The notes: a model not told the origin generated them from the letters alone. A DNA stretch of 64,000 nucleotides from CAYSZB01 sp964435475 (GCA_964435475.1 CAYSZB010000004.1:1-64000); one strand, 5' to 3'. Shown: positions 8,782 through 17,908, counted from the first letter of the stretch. Program-made: numbers and translations.

Positions 8782-11448
8782 ATGAACTCGAAAATTAGCA
8801 GCCTGCTTGGCGGCAAAGGTGGAAACTACATCCTGCCCTTTTTCTGGCAGCATGGCGAGAACGAAGCCACCCTGCGCAAGTACATGGAGGTGATCCAGAA
8901 GAGCAACATCGGCGCGGTTTGCATCGAAAGCCGACCCCATCCCGACTTCGTTGGTCCAAAATGGTGGCGGGACATGGATATCATCCTTGATGAAGCACGT
9001 AAGCGCGGGATGAAGGTCTGGATCCTGGATGACAGCCATTTTCCTACCGGCTATGCCAACGGCGCTTTGTTAGACGCCCCTGAAGAACTATGCCGCCAGT
9101 ATGTGGAGCACAAAAGTGTCTTGTGTAACGCTGCGGAAGAAGTACGTATTCCCATCAAAGATTTCCTGAAGACCACGAAACACAAGCCGAACCTGGTCAT
9201 GATGATCATGGCCTTGCGCCAAAAAAGACGTTCATTTTCTCCTGACAGCCTGCTCAGTGTGACCGCAAATCGGCTGGATCGGGCTGAGACAGTGGATCTG
9301 ACCGGCCTGGTCCAGGGGGATGAACTGCGCTGGCAGCCAAAAGAGGGTGAGTGGAAGGTATCGATTTGCAAACTGACCCGCAGAGGGGGAATGCATCCAC
9401 TTTATATCAACATGCTCGAAGAATCCGCCTGCAAAGTATTAATTGACACGGTGTATGAACCGCATTATGTCCACTACGAAGCGGATTTTGGCAAGGCGAT
9501 TGCCGGGTTCTTTTCAGATGAGCCAGAACTGGGTAACGGCTCATACTTGAATTTCAATAATCCCCTGGGCACTGTGCAACCGCTTCCCTGGAGCAAAACA
9601 CTGGAAACCCGGCTGGAACAGGCACTCGGAAGGGACTGGAAGAATGACCTGGGCTGCCTGTGGGAAAATGACCTGGATAAGGATAGAACAGCACGGGTAC
9701 GTTATGCCTATATGGATGCGGTGACCCGCCTGGTGGAAAGAGGTTTTTCCTTCCAGGTGGGAGACTGGTGCCGGGCACATGGCGTTGAGTATATCGGGCA
9801 TGTCATCGAGGATAACAATAAGCATGCCAGGACAGGTGCATCTTTGGGGCACTTCTACCGCGGTTTGGCAGGTCAGGATATGGCAGGTATTGATGATATT
9901 GGCGGCCAGGTCTATCCCCAGGGAGAAGATGAACCTAAAAGGTGGATGCGTTTCTTGCCGCGGGATGGTGAATTCTACCATTACACACTTGCCAGGCTGG
10001 GAAGTTCCCATGCGGCGATCGATCCACTCAAGAAAGGCCGCACGATGTGCGAGATCTTTGGCAATTATGGTTGGAATGAGAGCCTGCGCCTGGAGAAGTA
10101 CCTGGCAGATCACTTCATGGTTCGTGGCGTCAACCACTATGTGCCGCATGCTTTCAGCCCCAAGGCCTTCCCGGACCCGGATTGTCCGCCCCATTTCTAT
10201 GCCCATGGGCATAACCCGCAGTATCGCGCCTTTGGCTACCTGATGCGCTATATGAATCGTGTCTGTGAATTGATCAATGGCGGGAAAGCGGTCACCCCGG
10301 TGGCGATACTCTATCATGGTGAGGCGGAATGGACCGGCAAGTGTATGTTCATGCAGAAACCAGCCCGTGTGCTGGCTGACCGGCAGATCAATTACGACTT
10401 TTTGCCCAGCGATGTGTTCAGCGAGACTGAACGTTTCCATACCGAACTGGAACATGGCCTGGCGGTGAACAACAACCCATACAAAGCACTGGTCATCCCC
10501 ACTGCGGAGTTCATTTCAGCTGACCTTGCGCAGGCGGTGGGGAAATTAACCCGGCAGGGCTTCCCGGTGATCTTCATCGATGCCCTGCCTGTGGGCATAT
10601 ACGATGGGGACAATGCCCTGCTCGTGGAGCTCGAGGCCTGCACTGTCACAACCCTGGATGCGCTGGCAATCTTGCTGGATGAAAAGGCCGTACTAGAGAT
10701 ATCGATCTCACCTGCCAGCAACCGCCTGCGCTACCTGCATTATGTGAACGAAAATGACATCTTCATGTTCGTCAACGAAGCCGCCAGTATGTATGAAGGC
10801 GAGGTTGTCTTACCTGTGACTGGCAGCGCCTACGCCTACAATGCCTGGGATAACCGCCTGGAGTCGGTAGAATTTACCTCAAGCCAGGCTGGCAGCAGCA
10901 CCCTCAGGATCAAGCTGGAGCCCTTCAAGAGCCTGATCGTCGTTTTTGATGATCATGCAGACCAGGTCCTGCCGGCGCCATTGAGGGCTTATGGTCGCGA
11001 GCTGCAGCTGCCCGGGACCTGGCAGCGCAGCATTTGCCGGAGCATCGATTATCCGAGCTTCAGCGATCGGCGGGAGGTGTCCCTGCCGGATGACCTGGCA
11101 GGTGAAAAACCGAAATTCTCTGGTTTTGTGCGCTATGAAAATGAATTCAGCATTGAAAGTATGCCGGGCAGGTTGATCCTGGAGATCAGCGAAGCCTGGG
11201 AAGGGGTGGAGGTGTTTGTCAATAGCGTCAGTGCCGGGATCCATATCGTACCGACCTTCCTGTTTGACATCACCGAGCTGGCTCATCCAGGGAAAAACAC
11301 CCTGGTTATCGAAGTGTCCACCACCCTGGAGCGGGAACGGGCAGCAGCCAGGAATAGAAGCGTTTTGGAACGGCTGAAAAGCGATAAAATTAAAAGTCCC
11401 ACCGGCATAACCGGCCGGGTGAGACTCTTTCAGCAGGATCAAGGATGA
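8782..11448 (+). CDS. GH106-like alpha-L-rhamnosidase
   Basis: An 888-residue protein with the layout of the GH106 / glycosyl-hydrolase-like jelly-roll group. The N-terminal TIM-like domain has PFFWQHGENEATLRKYM and VWILDDSHFPTGYANG, typical of that group. A middle part contains FFSDEPELG and GHVIEDNNKHAR, both candidates for catalytic acidic residues. The C-terminus ends in a galactose-binding-like jelly roll (about 720-880). GH106 enzymes remove alpha-L-rhamnose from rhamnogalacturonan and similar glycans by inversion. The ATG at 8782 is preferred because AGGAAGG lies 8 bp upstream; a TTG at 8776 is possible. No signal peptide is visible. With two GH78 genes nearby, this makes three rhamnosidase-type enzymes in the locus. 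Confidence 0.75.
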   Translation: MNSKISSLLGGKGGNYILPFFWQHGENEATLRKYMEVIQKSNIGAVCIESRPHPDFVGPKWWRDMDIILDEARKRGMKVWILDDSHFPTGYANGALLDAPEELCRQYVEHKSVLCNAAEEVRIPIKDFLKTTKHKPNLVMMIMALRQKRRSFSPDSLLSVTANRLDRAETVDLTGLVQGDELRWQPKEGEWKVSICKLTRRGGMHPLYINMLEESACKVLIDTVYEPHYVHYEADFGKAIAGFFSDEPELGNGSYLNFNNPLGTVQPLPWSKTLETRLEQALGRDWKNDLGCLWENDLDKDRTARVRYAYMDAVTRLVERGFSFQVGDWCRAHGVEYIGHVIEDNNKHARTGASLGHFYRGLAGQDMAGIDDIGGQVYPQGEDEPKRWMRFLPRDGEFYHYTLARLGSSHAAIDPLKKGRTMCEIFGNYGWNESLRLEKYLADHFMVRGVNHYVPHAFSPKAFPDPDCPPHFYAHGHNPQYRAFGYLMRYMNRVCELINGGKAVTPVAILYHGEAEWTGKCMFMQKPARVLADRQINYDFLPSDVFSETERFHTELEHGLAVNNNPYKALVIPTAEFISADLAQAVGKLTRQGFPVIFIDALPVGIYDGDNALLVELEACTVTTLDALAILLDEKAVLEISISPASNRLRYLHYVNENDIFMFVNEAASMYEGEVVLPVTGSAYAYNAWDNRLESVEFTSSQAGSSTLRIKLEPFKSLIVVFDDHADQVLPAPLRAYGRELQLPGTWQRSICRSIDYPSFSDRREVSLPDDLAGEKPKFSGFVRYENEFSIESMPGRLILEISEAWEGVEVFVNSVSAGIHIVPTFLFDITELAHPGKNTLVIEVSTTLERERAAARNRSVLERLKSDKIKSPTGITGRVRLFQQDQG

Positions 11449-11479
11449 GGAAACAACGCAGCACAGGAGATTATTGAAC

Positions 11480-12490
11480 ATGGAAGAACGGATAAAGATC
11501 TGGGGAGACAGCATCCCATACAATACCGGCAGGAGCAAGTTGGAGGTCATGGATATCCATCCTGAGTACCGCCAGCTGGAAATTTTACTCAAACACCCCG
11601 GTATATTCAATAAAAAAGTGGAATTTACTGAAGATATGAGCGGCAATGATACGATGGTCTACAACACAGAGATCAAGACCGGCATTGCTAGAGAAACCTT
11701 TGACGATGAGCCCTATCTTATTCCTTACCTTGTACCGGGAAGTGATCGCTGTATTCTCACTGTACCGGGTGGCGGTTACCTGAACAAATCCATGGACAAT
11801 GAAGGGACGGGCATTGCCAGGTTTCTCAATAAGGCAGGCATCAGTTGTTTTGTTTTATGGTACCGCAGTTATCCATACCTTTACCCAGTGCCTACACTCG
11901 ATCTACAACGTGCAGTGCGTTATGTTCGCTACCATGCCAACGACTACGGTATTGATTCGCGCAAGATTGGCATGGTTGGTTTTTCAGCGGGCGGAAACTG
12001 CTGTGGCAACCTGCTTAACCTGTTGCGTAATGCGCCGGTAGACTACCCTGGATACAGTGAAGATGAGATCGACAGGATGGATGCCACGGTAGCGCTGGCC
12101 GGCCTGGTTTACCCGGCGATCGATCTGGAAAACTACAAGGTATTCATGGGCGCTTACATTGACCGCAATGAGTTGCGCGATGCCACAAAGCGTGAAAAAC
12201 TTGCCAGGGAATTTACAATAAAGTACCACATCGAGCCCGATGACCCGCCGCAGTTCATCTGCCACGCCAGGAACGATTTTTTGGTACCGTTCCAGGGAAG
12301 TGTGGATTATTTTAATGCCCTGGTAGCCAAAGGGGTGCCGGCGAAATTCCTGGGCTTGAAAAAAGGTAATCATGGATTTGGTGCATGTGAGAACAAGTCG
12401 TGGTGGGCAAGATCTGGTCAAGGATATGCCAGCCGCTGGAGAGATGAGTTTTCGAACTGGGCGAACAATATTTTCGATGAGATGGGATGA
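11480..12490 (+). CDS. alpha/beta hydrolase, acetylesterase-like
   Basis: A 336-residue alpha/beta hydrolase, probably a deacetylase of sugar acetyl esters. It has the oxyanion-hole stretch TVPGGGYLN, the nucleophile elbow GFSAGG with Ser169, an acidic region HARNDFLVP and a late histidine in KGNHGFG. The ATG at 11480 lies 9 bp after CAGGAGA; an in-frame TTG at 11474 is less likely. No signal peptide is present. It is the last gene of the first hydrolase block and faces the symporter gene across a 198-bp spacer that contains inverted repeats. Rhamnogalacturonan is often acetylated, so a deacetylating role suits the setting, but the substrate is inferred. Confidence 0.82.
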   Translation: MEERIKIWGDSIPYNTGRSKLEVMDIHPEYRQLEILLKHPGIFNKKVEFTEDMSGNDTMVYNTEIKTGIARETFDDEPYLIPYLVPGSDRCILTVPGGGYLNKSMDNEGTGIARFLNKAGISCFVLWYRSYPYLYPVPTLDLQRAVRYVRYHANDYGIDSRKIGMVGFSAGGNCCGNLLNLLRNAPVDYPGYSEDEIDRMDATVALAGLVYPAIDLENYKVFMGAYIDRNELRDATKREKLAREFTIKYHIEPDDPPQFICHARNDFLVPFQGSVDYFNALVAKGVPAKFLGLKKGNHGFGACENKSWWARSGQGYASRWRDEFSNWANNIFDEMG

Positions 12491-12509
12491 TCAATATGGG
12501 TTTTACTAT

Positions 12510-12575
12510 CAAGTAAGGGCCAATTTAGCCTCGACTTAACAAAACGAGGGCAATTAATTAAACCACCCTTACTTG
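12510..12575. repeat. Inverted repeat with inner stem between convergent genes
   Basis: CAAGTAAGGG at 12510-12519 is the exact reverse complement of CCCTTACTTG at 12566-12575. Inside the loop, CCTCG and CGAGG can form a second stem. It lies 20 bp after the esterase stop. It may be a folded RNA tail or part of a termination region; no long T tract follows it. Confidence 0.5.
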
Positions 12576-12637
12576 GGTTATTGGAAAAATCGTCAATATT
12601 CCTTGTGTGGATAAACACATGGAGGTATAAAGGAGAA

Positions 12638-12674
12638 AGAAACTGCCTGTGGTCTTAACATACTGGCAGTTTCT
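12638..12674. terminator. Candidate bidirectional terminator between convergent genes
   Basis: AGAAACTGCC (12638-12647) pairs perfectly with GGCAGTTTCT (12665-12674) around a 17-nt loop. It sits 15 bp from the end of the - strand symporter gene and 148 bp after the + strand esterase gene. On the - strand the stem runs into TTTCTTTCT, which could serve as the U-rich tail. The long loop makes it weaker than the other terminators here. Confidence 0.55.
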
Positions 12675-12688
12675 GTTTGATTGCTGAT

Positions 12689-14119
12689 TTACTCTATACT
12701 TTTCTGGATCGCGGTCTTTTTTGCCTCAATCATGGCATACATTTCATCCCGCTTTGATTTTTTAAACAGAGGGTAGAACAGGATAACCAACATGGCAATT
12801 AATCCACACAAAGCGGGTATGCCAAAAAGGACCAATCCCAGACCGCTGAATAGCGAACCGGGGATGGTGGTGGCGTCCTTATATAACTCTGCATCATATC
12901 CCACGGCGATCAGCACCGAACCGGTGATGAATGATGAGAAAGCAGCCTGGATCTTCATGATGAACTGCCCAATGGAAGAGATCGAACCTTCCATGCTTTT
13001 TCCCAACCTGTACTTGTTGTAATCCATGCATTCCATACCGATCAGGGTGCCCGGTATGTAACTCATGCCGCTGCCCAGCAGGGCAATGAACAAAAGGGGA
13101 TATAGAACAAAAGCATTACGAATCGGGCCAAAAAGGTTAATGAGGAATAATACTGCCAACGGGATGATGGTAATGGCGTTGGAGATAAAGCTCCCCATGC
13201 CGGGCGTGACATGCTTTAAAACAATGTTCGCCAGCAAAGTTCCGCACACCATTCCCAGCAGGATGGTGATCCCCCAGATCATGGATTGGGTGCCCAGGTT
13301 TTCAGCACCAAAGGCGTATTTTATGTAATAGGTGATAGCCGCCATCAGGAAAGTGAAGATGAAGCCGCCAAAAAGACCAGAGAGGATGGAGATCCACTGC
13401 GGCTTGTTGGTTTTCAACATGGCGATCATGTCTTTAAAGGTAACCTTCTCTTCATCTGCATTATTGGTGCCTTCTCTTATCATGGCGATTCCGACCAACG
13501 ATATGGCGGTCATGGGTAACATGAAGACGATCACAGCCAGTCCAATATTGGGCGTCACACCGTCACCGCCCAGGGCGATGGCGATCGCCAGGAAAAATGA
13601 CATCAGGATGGACAGGAAGGTGGTCACCACTCGTGGTGTGACCAAGAGCTTGGTCCTAACAACTGCATCATTGGAAAGCGATTGAACCAGGGGACCCATA
13701 GGCAGCAGGGTAAAGGCCGTGTCAAAAAGGATGTAAAGGATGTAGATCAAAGCCACCTTCAACAGATCTGAGAAGCCTGTTGGGATATTGAAGAGAGCGA
13801 TGACCAGGATGGCGGATGCCAGGGTGGCCCAGAACATGAAGGGTTTGAACTTGCCCACCTTTGTGCGTGGGCTGCGATCCATTACAAATCCCAGCAGCGG
13901 GTCGTTGATGCCATCCCAGATGCGCCCTATCAGCAACATGAGGGTGGCAACGGAGGCGGCTTTGCCAGCGATGCCGGTATAAAGACCAGCATAATCAGTA
14001 ATGTAAAGCATCAGGAAACCAGTGATCAGCGAGTTGGCGATCATCTGGGACAATCCCATGGTGGTAACACCAAACATGGTTTTTAGATCCAACGGGTAGG
14101 TTTTTATGTTGTGTGTCAT
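12689..14119 (-). CDS. GPH-family sugar:cation symporter (MelB-like)
   Basis: A 476-residue membrane carrier of the glycoside-pentoside-hexuronide family, part of the major facilitator superfamily. The N-terminal part has the family pattern LLIGRIWDGINDPLLGFVMD with DRSPRTKVGKFKP in the first cytoplasmic loop. About twelve hydrophobic spans follow, and the C-terminus is charged and cytoplasmic. It should import a sugar or short oligosaccharide together with Na+ or H+. It starts 2 bp after the GH78 stop, so the two genes are one operon driven from the divergent promoter near 17045. Likely cargo is rhamnose-containing disaccharides or oligosaccharides, inferred from the linked rhamnosidase. It is the only secondary sugar carrier in the window. 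Confidence 0.9.
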   Translation of the reverse strand: MTHNIKTYPLDLKTMFGVTTMGLSQMIANSLITGFLMLYITDYAGLYTGIAGKAASVATLMLLIGRIWDGINDPLLGFVMDRSPRTKVGKFKPFMFWATLASAILVIALFNIPTGFSDLLKVALIYILYILFDTAFTLLPMGPLVQSLSNDAVVRTKLLVTPRVVTTFLSILMSFFLAIAIALGGDGVTPNIGLAVIVFMLPMTAISLVGIAMIREGTNNADEEKVTFKDMIAMLKTNKPQWISILSGLFGGFIFTFLMAAITYYIKYAFGAENLGTQSMIWGITILLGMVCGTLLANIVLKHVTPGMGSFISNAITIIPLAVLFLINLFGPIRNAFVLYPLLFIALLGSGMSYIPGTLIGMECMDYNKYRLGKSMEGSISSIGQFIMKIQAAFSSFITGSVLIAVGYDAELYKDATTIPGSLFSGLGLVLFGIPALCGLIAMLVILFYPLFKKSKRDEMYAMIEAKKTAIQKSIE

Positions 14120-14121
14120 AA

Positions 14122-16965
14122 TCAGTCAGCGCTCACATTCTTAAGTAATTGGTCAAGTTCGTCCAACTGCTCATTTGTAAATGAGGTGTAGGGCGTTTGG
14201 GCTAATTCCCTGAGACTGGCATCGCCAATGTATGAAAGCATTTGTTCATTCACCTGGATCTCGGGAGGGAACAAGTTCTTTAACAGGTCAAAGACCTTGG
14301 GGTTTTTCAGAAGAGTCACGATGGGTGAGTAGGTACTGAAGACCTCGTAATACGGCGTGGTAGGCTGGTACGTGATGTGGTAAACGCCGGATTTGAGCTC
14401 CAGTTCAACGTTCTTATCCACCTGCTTTCCTTCACTGACCGGTTCGCCATTGAGTGTAATCTCTCCAAGCGCTGCATCAGGCAGGGTTACTGAAGCCGTG
14501 GCATTGAATGGGATTAAGAGGTTAAACTCCAGGCGTCCTTTATCTACGATCTGCCAGCCGCTCTCATACATGCCGGCTGCCGAGCGGTAGCTGGCTTTGG
14601 CCCACTTCAGGAGGCGGTTGGGTTTGGGTGCGATGTGAGCCCGGCGGAATCCGGTATGCAGGTCATCCCCGGTTGAGGGGTTCAACCCGCACATGTCACG
14701 GTACATCCATTCAACGATGGAACCGTATGCGTAATGGTTAAGCGAATTCATGCCAGTCGAACTGATCGTACCATCGGGGTTGAGGGAGTTCCAGCGCTCC
14801 CAGATGGTGGTGGCGCCGAGGTTTACTGCGTATAGCCACGATGGGTAATCCTCATTTAATAGCAGGCGGTATGCCAGTTCGTTGGCGCCATGCCTGGAGA
14901 GCACCCGGCAGAGGTAAGGCGTACCGACGAAACCGGTGCGCAGGTGCATTTTATCCTTGCGCAGGCGGGTGACCAGGTCAGATACCAAGCGCTGGCGGTG
15001 CTCTTCCGGTACCAGGTCCATATAAAGCCCCAGGACCATGCCTGTCTGGGTGCCAATGGCGATGCGTCCGGTCAATGTGAAATATTCTGCCCGGATGGCT
15101 GCCTTAACCTCTTCGGCCAGTTGATTGTAAAACTTAGCGTCTACCGTCTTTCCCAAAACTTCAGCTGCGCGGGCGACAAGGCGGGTGGAATGATAATAAT
15201 AGGCTGATGAAATGTAATCATCCGGCGTACCTCCCTTGGGAGAGTTCGGGTCATCGCCGTCCAGGGCGAGCCAATCGCCAAAATGGAACCCGCTGGTCCA
15301 CAGGCGTTTGCCGCCAGTGGCTTCGTCGACTCCCTTGATGTAATTCACCCATCCACGCATGCTTTCAAATTGCTGTTCCAGGATGGTTTTATCCCCTGAA
15401 AATTCGTACACATTCCAGGGCAGGATGGTCGCCACATCGGCCCAGGCGCTGGATCCGCCGCCCGGCTGTTTTGCAGCCGGGATAATGTTGGGAACCATCC
15501 CTCCATTTTTGGATTGTTCCAACCCTGTGTCGTAACCGAACTTGGCATAAAAGGCATGCGTATCCATGTTAAAACAGGCGGTGCCAGAGAAAACCTGGGT
15601 ATCGCCTGTCCAGCCCATGCGCTCATCACGCTGCGGGCAATCGGTAGGGATATCCAGGAAGTTGCCTTTCTGACCCCACATGGCATTACTGAAAAGCTGG
15701 TTCACCTTGGGATTGGAGGTCTCGATATTACCAGTGATGTCCATTTGAGAGTAAACCACACAACCGGTGAAATCGTACAGGTCCATGTCGCCTTCCCACC
15801 CCTCGACCTTGACATAGCGGAAACCGTAAAAGGTGAAGTAAGGTTCGACCAGTGTTTCCATTCCATTGGATATGTAGGTATACTCTGCCCTGGCGGAGCG
15901 CAGGTTTGCGTTGTAAAAATTACCACCCTGCAGCACCTCACCAAACAGGAGATGGATGCGCGTGCCGGTTGGGGCATGGGTGCGGAAGCGCAGCCAGCCG
16001 ACCATGTTTTGACCCAGGTCCAGCACGGTTTCGCCGGCCGGGGTATGGATGACCTCCACCGGCTTGATCTCCTCATTGATGCAGACAGGAAGTGAGCGAC
16101 GGGCTTGAAGCATGTTATTGTCGATCTCGATCGTTTTGACAGGCAACAGGATGCGTTTCACCCGCGCGTCATGCACTTCGCCATCGTAAATGCTACTCTC
16201 CAGGATGGGTGAGGGGCTTGCCTGCCATGACAGGTCAGAGGGGATGACCAGTTCTTCGCCGTTTACCAGCCTGATGTGTATCTCGCAGATGAGGGCGAAC
16301 CGGTCTCCATACAGGTTCTTGCCGCTGCTCATTTCAGAAAAACCAAAACGTCCTTTGTACCAGCCATTACCTAACAGGATCTCGACCCTGTTCTTGCCCC
16401 TGCTCAACTGCCCACTGATATCATAGGTCTGGTACTGCAGCCATTTATCGTACACATTGAAATGGGGGGTCAGCTGATCATCACCGACCTTCTGTCCGTT
16501 GAGCTCTAAACGGTACAAACCCAAACCGCAGACATAAGCGCGGGCAGACAGGACATCCGCCGGCAGCTCAAAACCTTTGACCATTACTGGGTGGATTTCA
16601 TTGTCTGCAAAGTCCGGGGTGATCCACTCGGCCTGCCAGGGCTCGTCCATTTTCCCGGTTTCGAACCAGGCAATCTCACTGGTAGCCTGCTCGCTTTCCC
16701 CCCACACTTTCACCTGCCAGTAATAGCGTGTACGGGGTGAAAGGCTGAGGGGTGGGCGGTATGCCAGGCTGTCAATCCTCTGACCGGGAACCTTGCCGCT
16801 GTCATAGATGACCTGGTATAGCTGCGGGTCGGCTGCCACGATGACCCGGGCGGCAGTCTGGGTGCGGTCCCTGGTATCCTCAACGCTCCAGGAAAATGTG
16901 GGCTGGTCGATGGAGAAGCCCAAGGGGTTGGTTAAGTGATTGGTTTTCAGATGAGAGATCTTCAT
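14122..16965 (-). CDS. GH78 alpha-L-rhamnosidase (first copy, with helical tail)
   Basis: An inverting alpha-L-rhamnosidase of family GH78, 947 residues. The start MKISHLKTNHLTNPLG, two beta-sandwich domains and an (alpha/alpha)6 barrel match bacterial rhamnosidases. The catalytic acid should be Glu448 in DCPQRDERMGWTGD and the base Glu723 in GATTIWERWNS. The gene runs into a 65-residue C-terminal extension starting near LLKNPKVFDLL that is absent from ordinary GH78 proteins and resembles tails of two other proteins here. No signal peptide is visible. It is the first gene of a two-gene operon with the symporter and is transcribed divergently from the DeoR regulator. It shares the family but not a close sequence with the second copy at 17955. 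Confidence 0.95.
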   Translation of the reverse strand: MKISHLKTNHLTNPLGFSIDQPTFSWSVEDTRDRTQTAARVIVAADPQLYQVIYDSGKVPGQRIDSLAYRPPLSLSPRTRYYWQVKVWGESEQATSEIAWFETGKMDEPWQAEWITPDFADNEIHPVMVKGFELPADVLSARAYVCGLGLYRLELNGQKVGDDQLTPHFNVYDKWLQYQTYDISGQLSRGKNRVEILLGNGWYKGRFGFSEMSSGKNLYGDRFALICEIHIRLVNGEELVIPSDLSWQASPSPILESSIYDGEVHDARVKRILLPVKTIEIDNNMLQARRSLPVCINEEIKPVEVIHTPAGETVLDLGQNMVGWLRFRTHAPTGTRIHLLFGEVLQGGNFYNANLRSARAEYTYISNGMETLVEPYFTFYGFRYVKVEGWEGDMDLYDFTGCVVYSQMDITGNIETSNPKVNQLFSNAMWGQKGNFLDIPTDCPQRDERMGWTGDTQVFSGTACFNMDTHAFYAKFGYDTGLEQSKNGGMVPNIIPAAKQPGGGSSAWADVATILPWNVYEFSGDKTILEQQFESMRGWVNYIKGVDEATGGKRLWTSGFHFGDWLALDGDDPNSPKGGTPDDYISSAYYYHSTRLVARAAEVLGKTVDAKFYNQLAEEVKAAIRAEYFTLTGRIAIGTQTGMVLGLYMDLVPEEHRQRLVSDLVTRLRKDKMHLRTGFVGTPYLCRVLSRHGANELAYRLLLNEDYPSWLYAVNLGATTIWERWNSLNPDGTISSTGMNSLNHYAYGSIVEWMYRDMCGLNPSTGDDLHTGFRRAHIAPKPNRLLKWAKASYRSAAGMYESGWQIVDKGRLEFNLLIPFNATASVTLPDAALGEITLNGEPVSEGKQVDKNVELELKSGVYHITYQPTTPYYEVFSTYSPIVTLLKNPKVFDLLKNLFPPEIQVNEQMLSYIGDASLRELAQTPYTSFTNEQLDELDQLLKNVSAD

Positions 16966-17011
16966 TTGGTGTTCCTTATCAAAAAATGACTTTAATAAAT
17001 TTTCTTCGTCC

Positions 17012-17027
17012 CTGTTTGATCAGACAG
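17012..17027. promoter_or_regulatory. Candidate operator at the - strand start site
   Basis: CTGTTTGATCAGACAG is a 16-bp palindrome with one mismatched pair. It lies just downstream of the - strand -10 box (17032-17037), covering the expected transcription start of the GH78-symporter operon. A repressor bound here would block that promoter. Its owner is unknown; the adjacent DeoR protein is the obvious candidate. Confidence 0.5.
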
Positions 17028-17031
17028 CCTA

Positions 17032-17059
17032 ATTATATAAAAAAATCAAGAAACGTCAA
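17032..17059 (-). promoter_or_regulatory. Promoter of the GH78-symporter operon
   Basis: Read on the - strand, TTGACG (17059-17054) and TATAAT (17037-17032) are separated by 16 bp, close to the sigma-70-type consensus. The start codon of the GH78 gene is about 65 bp downstream. It is placed back-to-back with the promoter of the DeoR gene. Confidence 0.75.
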
Positions 17060-17069
17060 TACTATTGAC
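17055..17069. promoter_or_regulatory. Palindrome joining the two divergent -35 boxes
   Basis: GTCAATACTATTGAC is a perfect 7-bp inverted repeat around a single central base. Its left arm holds most of the - strand -35 box and its right arm most of the + strand -35 box. One dimeric protein bound here could control both directions. The symmetry may also simply follow from two similar -35 boxes facing each other. Confidence 0.5.
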
Positions 17070-17092
17070 AAAATTCGATAATTATCTATAAT
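17065..17092 (+). promoter_or_regulatory. Promoter of the DeoR-rhamnose operon
   Basis: TTGACA (17065-17070) and TATAAT (17087-17092), both perfect consensus hexamers, are separated by 16 bp. Transcription should start near 17099. No other strong promoter was seen before the terminator at 36418, so this may drive the whole 19-kb unit. Confidence 0.8.
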
Positions 17093-17096
17093 AGAA

Positions 17097-17121
17097 ATTG
17101 TTGAATATTGTTGAAAACAAT
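17097..17121. promoter_or_regulatory. Candidate DeoR operator with direct and inverted repeats
   Basis: ATTGTTGAA occurs at 17097 and again at 17107, exactly 10 bp apart, which is about one helical turn. The second copy continues into ATTGTTGAAAACAAT (17107-17121), a perfect 6-bp inverted repeat with a 3-bp centre. The element spans the expected start site and leader of the DeoR gene and ends just before its ribosome site, suggesting autorepression. Confidence 0.6.
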
Positions 17122-17134
17122 AAAGGATATGCCT

Positions 17135-17908
17135 ATGACCTCACATGAACGGCGTCAATCCCTGATCGAACTTCTCAGAACACAACCCGGGCTGCGTGTC
17201 CCGGAAATTGCCCAAGCCCTGCAAAGTTCTGAAGGCACGGTACGCAACGATATGAATGCCCTGCAGCAAGCGGGGTTGCTGAGCCGTTTTCACGGTGGGG
17301 CGGTATTGATCGAAAAGCGCAGTCTCAGCAGCACCTCATTTTCTGCACGTCACCACCAGAACATTCCCCAAAAGGAGATCATTGCTCGCTTTGCATCACA
17401 GAGGGTGAATGATGGGGATGCGATCCTGCTGGATGCCAGCAGCACTGCCTATTACCTGGGGCTTGCCCTGAAGGACCGACAGCGGCTGCGCGTGGTTACC
17501 AATGGACTGGATGTGGCACGGCTTCTGGCTTCCAACCCAACCAATACAGTCATTTTGATCGGCGGGATCCTCAACCAGGACGGCTCATCGGTGACAGGCC
17601 TTTTCAGCGAACAGGTGATCGAAGAGCTGCATGTGCAAAAGGCTTTTGTTTCCTGTACCGGTTTCAGCCTGGCGAGCGGTCTGACCGAAGAACACATGGA
17701 AGAAGCCCTGTTAAAGAAAAAGGCCATCGAGTCTGCCAAAGAGGTAATTGCCCTGGTCGATTCATCCAAGATTGGTAAAGATGACCTGATCCCATTCGCC
17801 CGCCTGGAGCAGATCTGCTGCCTGTATACCGATGAAGGCCTCACATCTGAGTGCCAGGATATGGTTGAAAAGGCAGGCATTTCCCTCACCGTTTGCAGAA
17901 ATATATGA
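17135..17908 (+). CDS. DeoR-family transcriptional repressor
   Basis: A 257-residue regulator with an N-terminal DeoR winged helix (ERRQSLIELLRTQPGLRVPE, then EGTVRNDMNAL as recognition helix) and a C-terminal sugar-phosphate sensor domain. That domain contains LDASSTAYYLG, TNGLDVARLL and LVDSSKIGK, all typical of the family. The ATG at 17135 is chosen because AAAGGA sits 7 bp upstream; ATG 17129 and TTG 17108 are also in frame. DeoR proteins usually repress sugar operons and are released by a phosphorylated sugar. The neighbouring kinase and aldolase make rhamnulose-1-phosphate or a downstream triose phosphate a reasonable guess. Repeats overlapping its start site suggest it represses itself and perhaps the divergent operon too. 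Confidence 0.92.
   Translation: MTSHERRQSLIELLRTQPGLRVPEIAQALQSSEGTVRNDMNALQQAGLLSRFHGGAVLIEKRSLSSTSFSARHHQNIPQKEIIARFASQRVNDGDAILLDASSTAYYLGLALKDRQRLRVVTNGLDVARLLASNPTNTVILIGGILNQDGSSVTGLFSEQVIEELHVQKAFVSCTGFSLASGLTEEHMEEALLKKKAIESAKEVIALVDSSKIGKDDLIPFARLEQICCLYTDEGLTSECQDMVEKAGISLTVCRNI

Noticed and set aside
9541..10455. 304-codon frame on the - strand inside the GH106-like gene
   Set aside because: Antisense to a strong coding gene; no ribosome site or recognisable domain.
1..12490. Bacteroidetes-type polysaccharide utilisation locus
   Set aside because: No SusC, SusD, hybrid two-component system or ECF sigma/anti-sigma pair is present.
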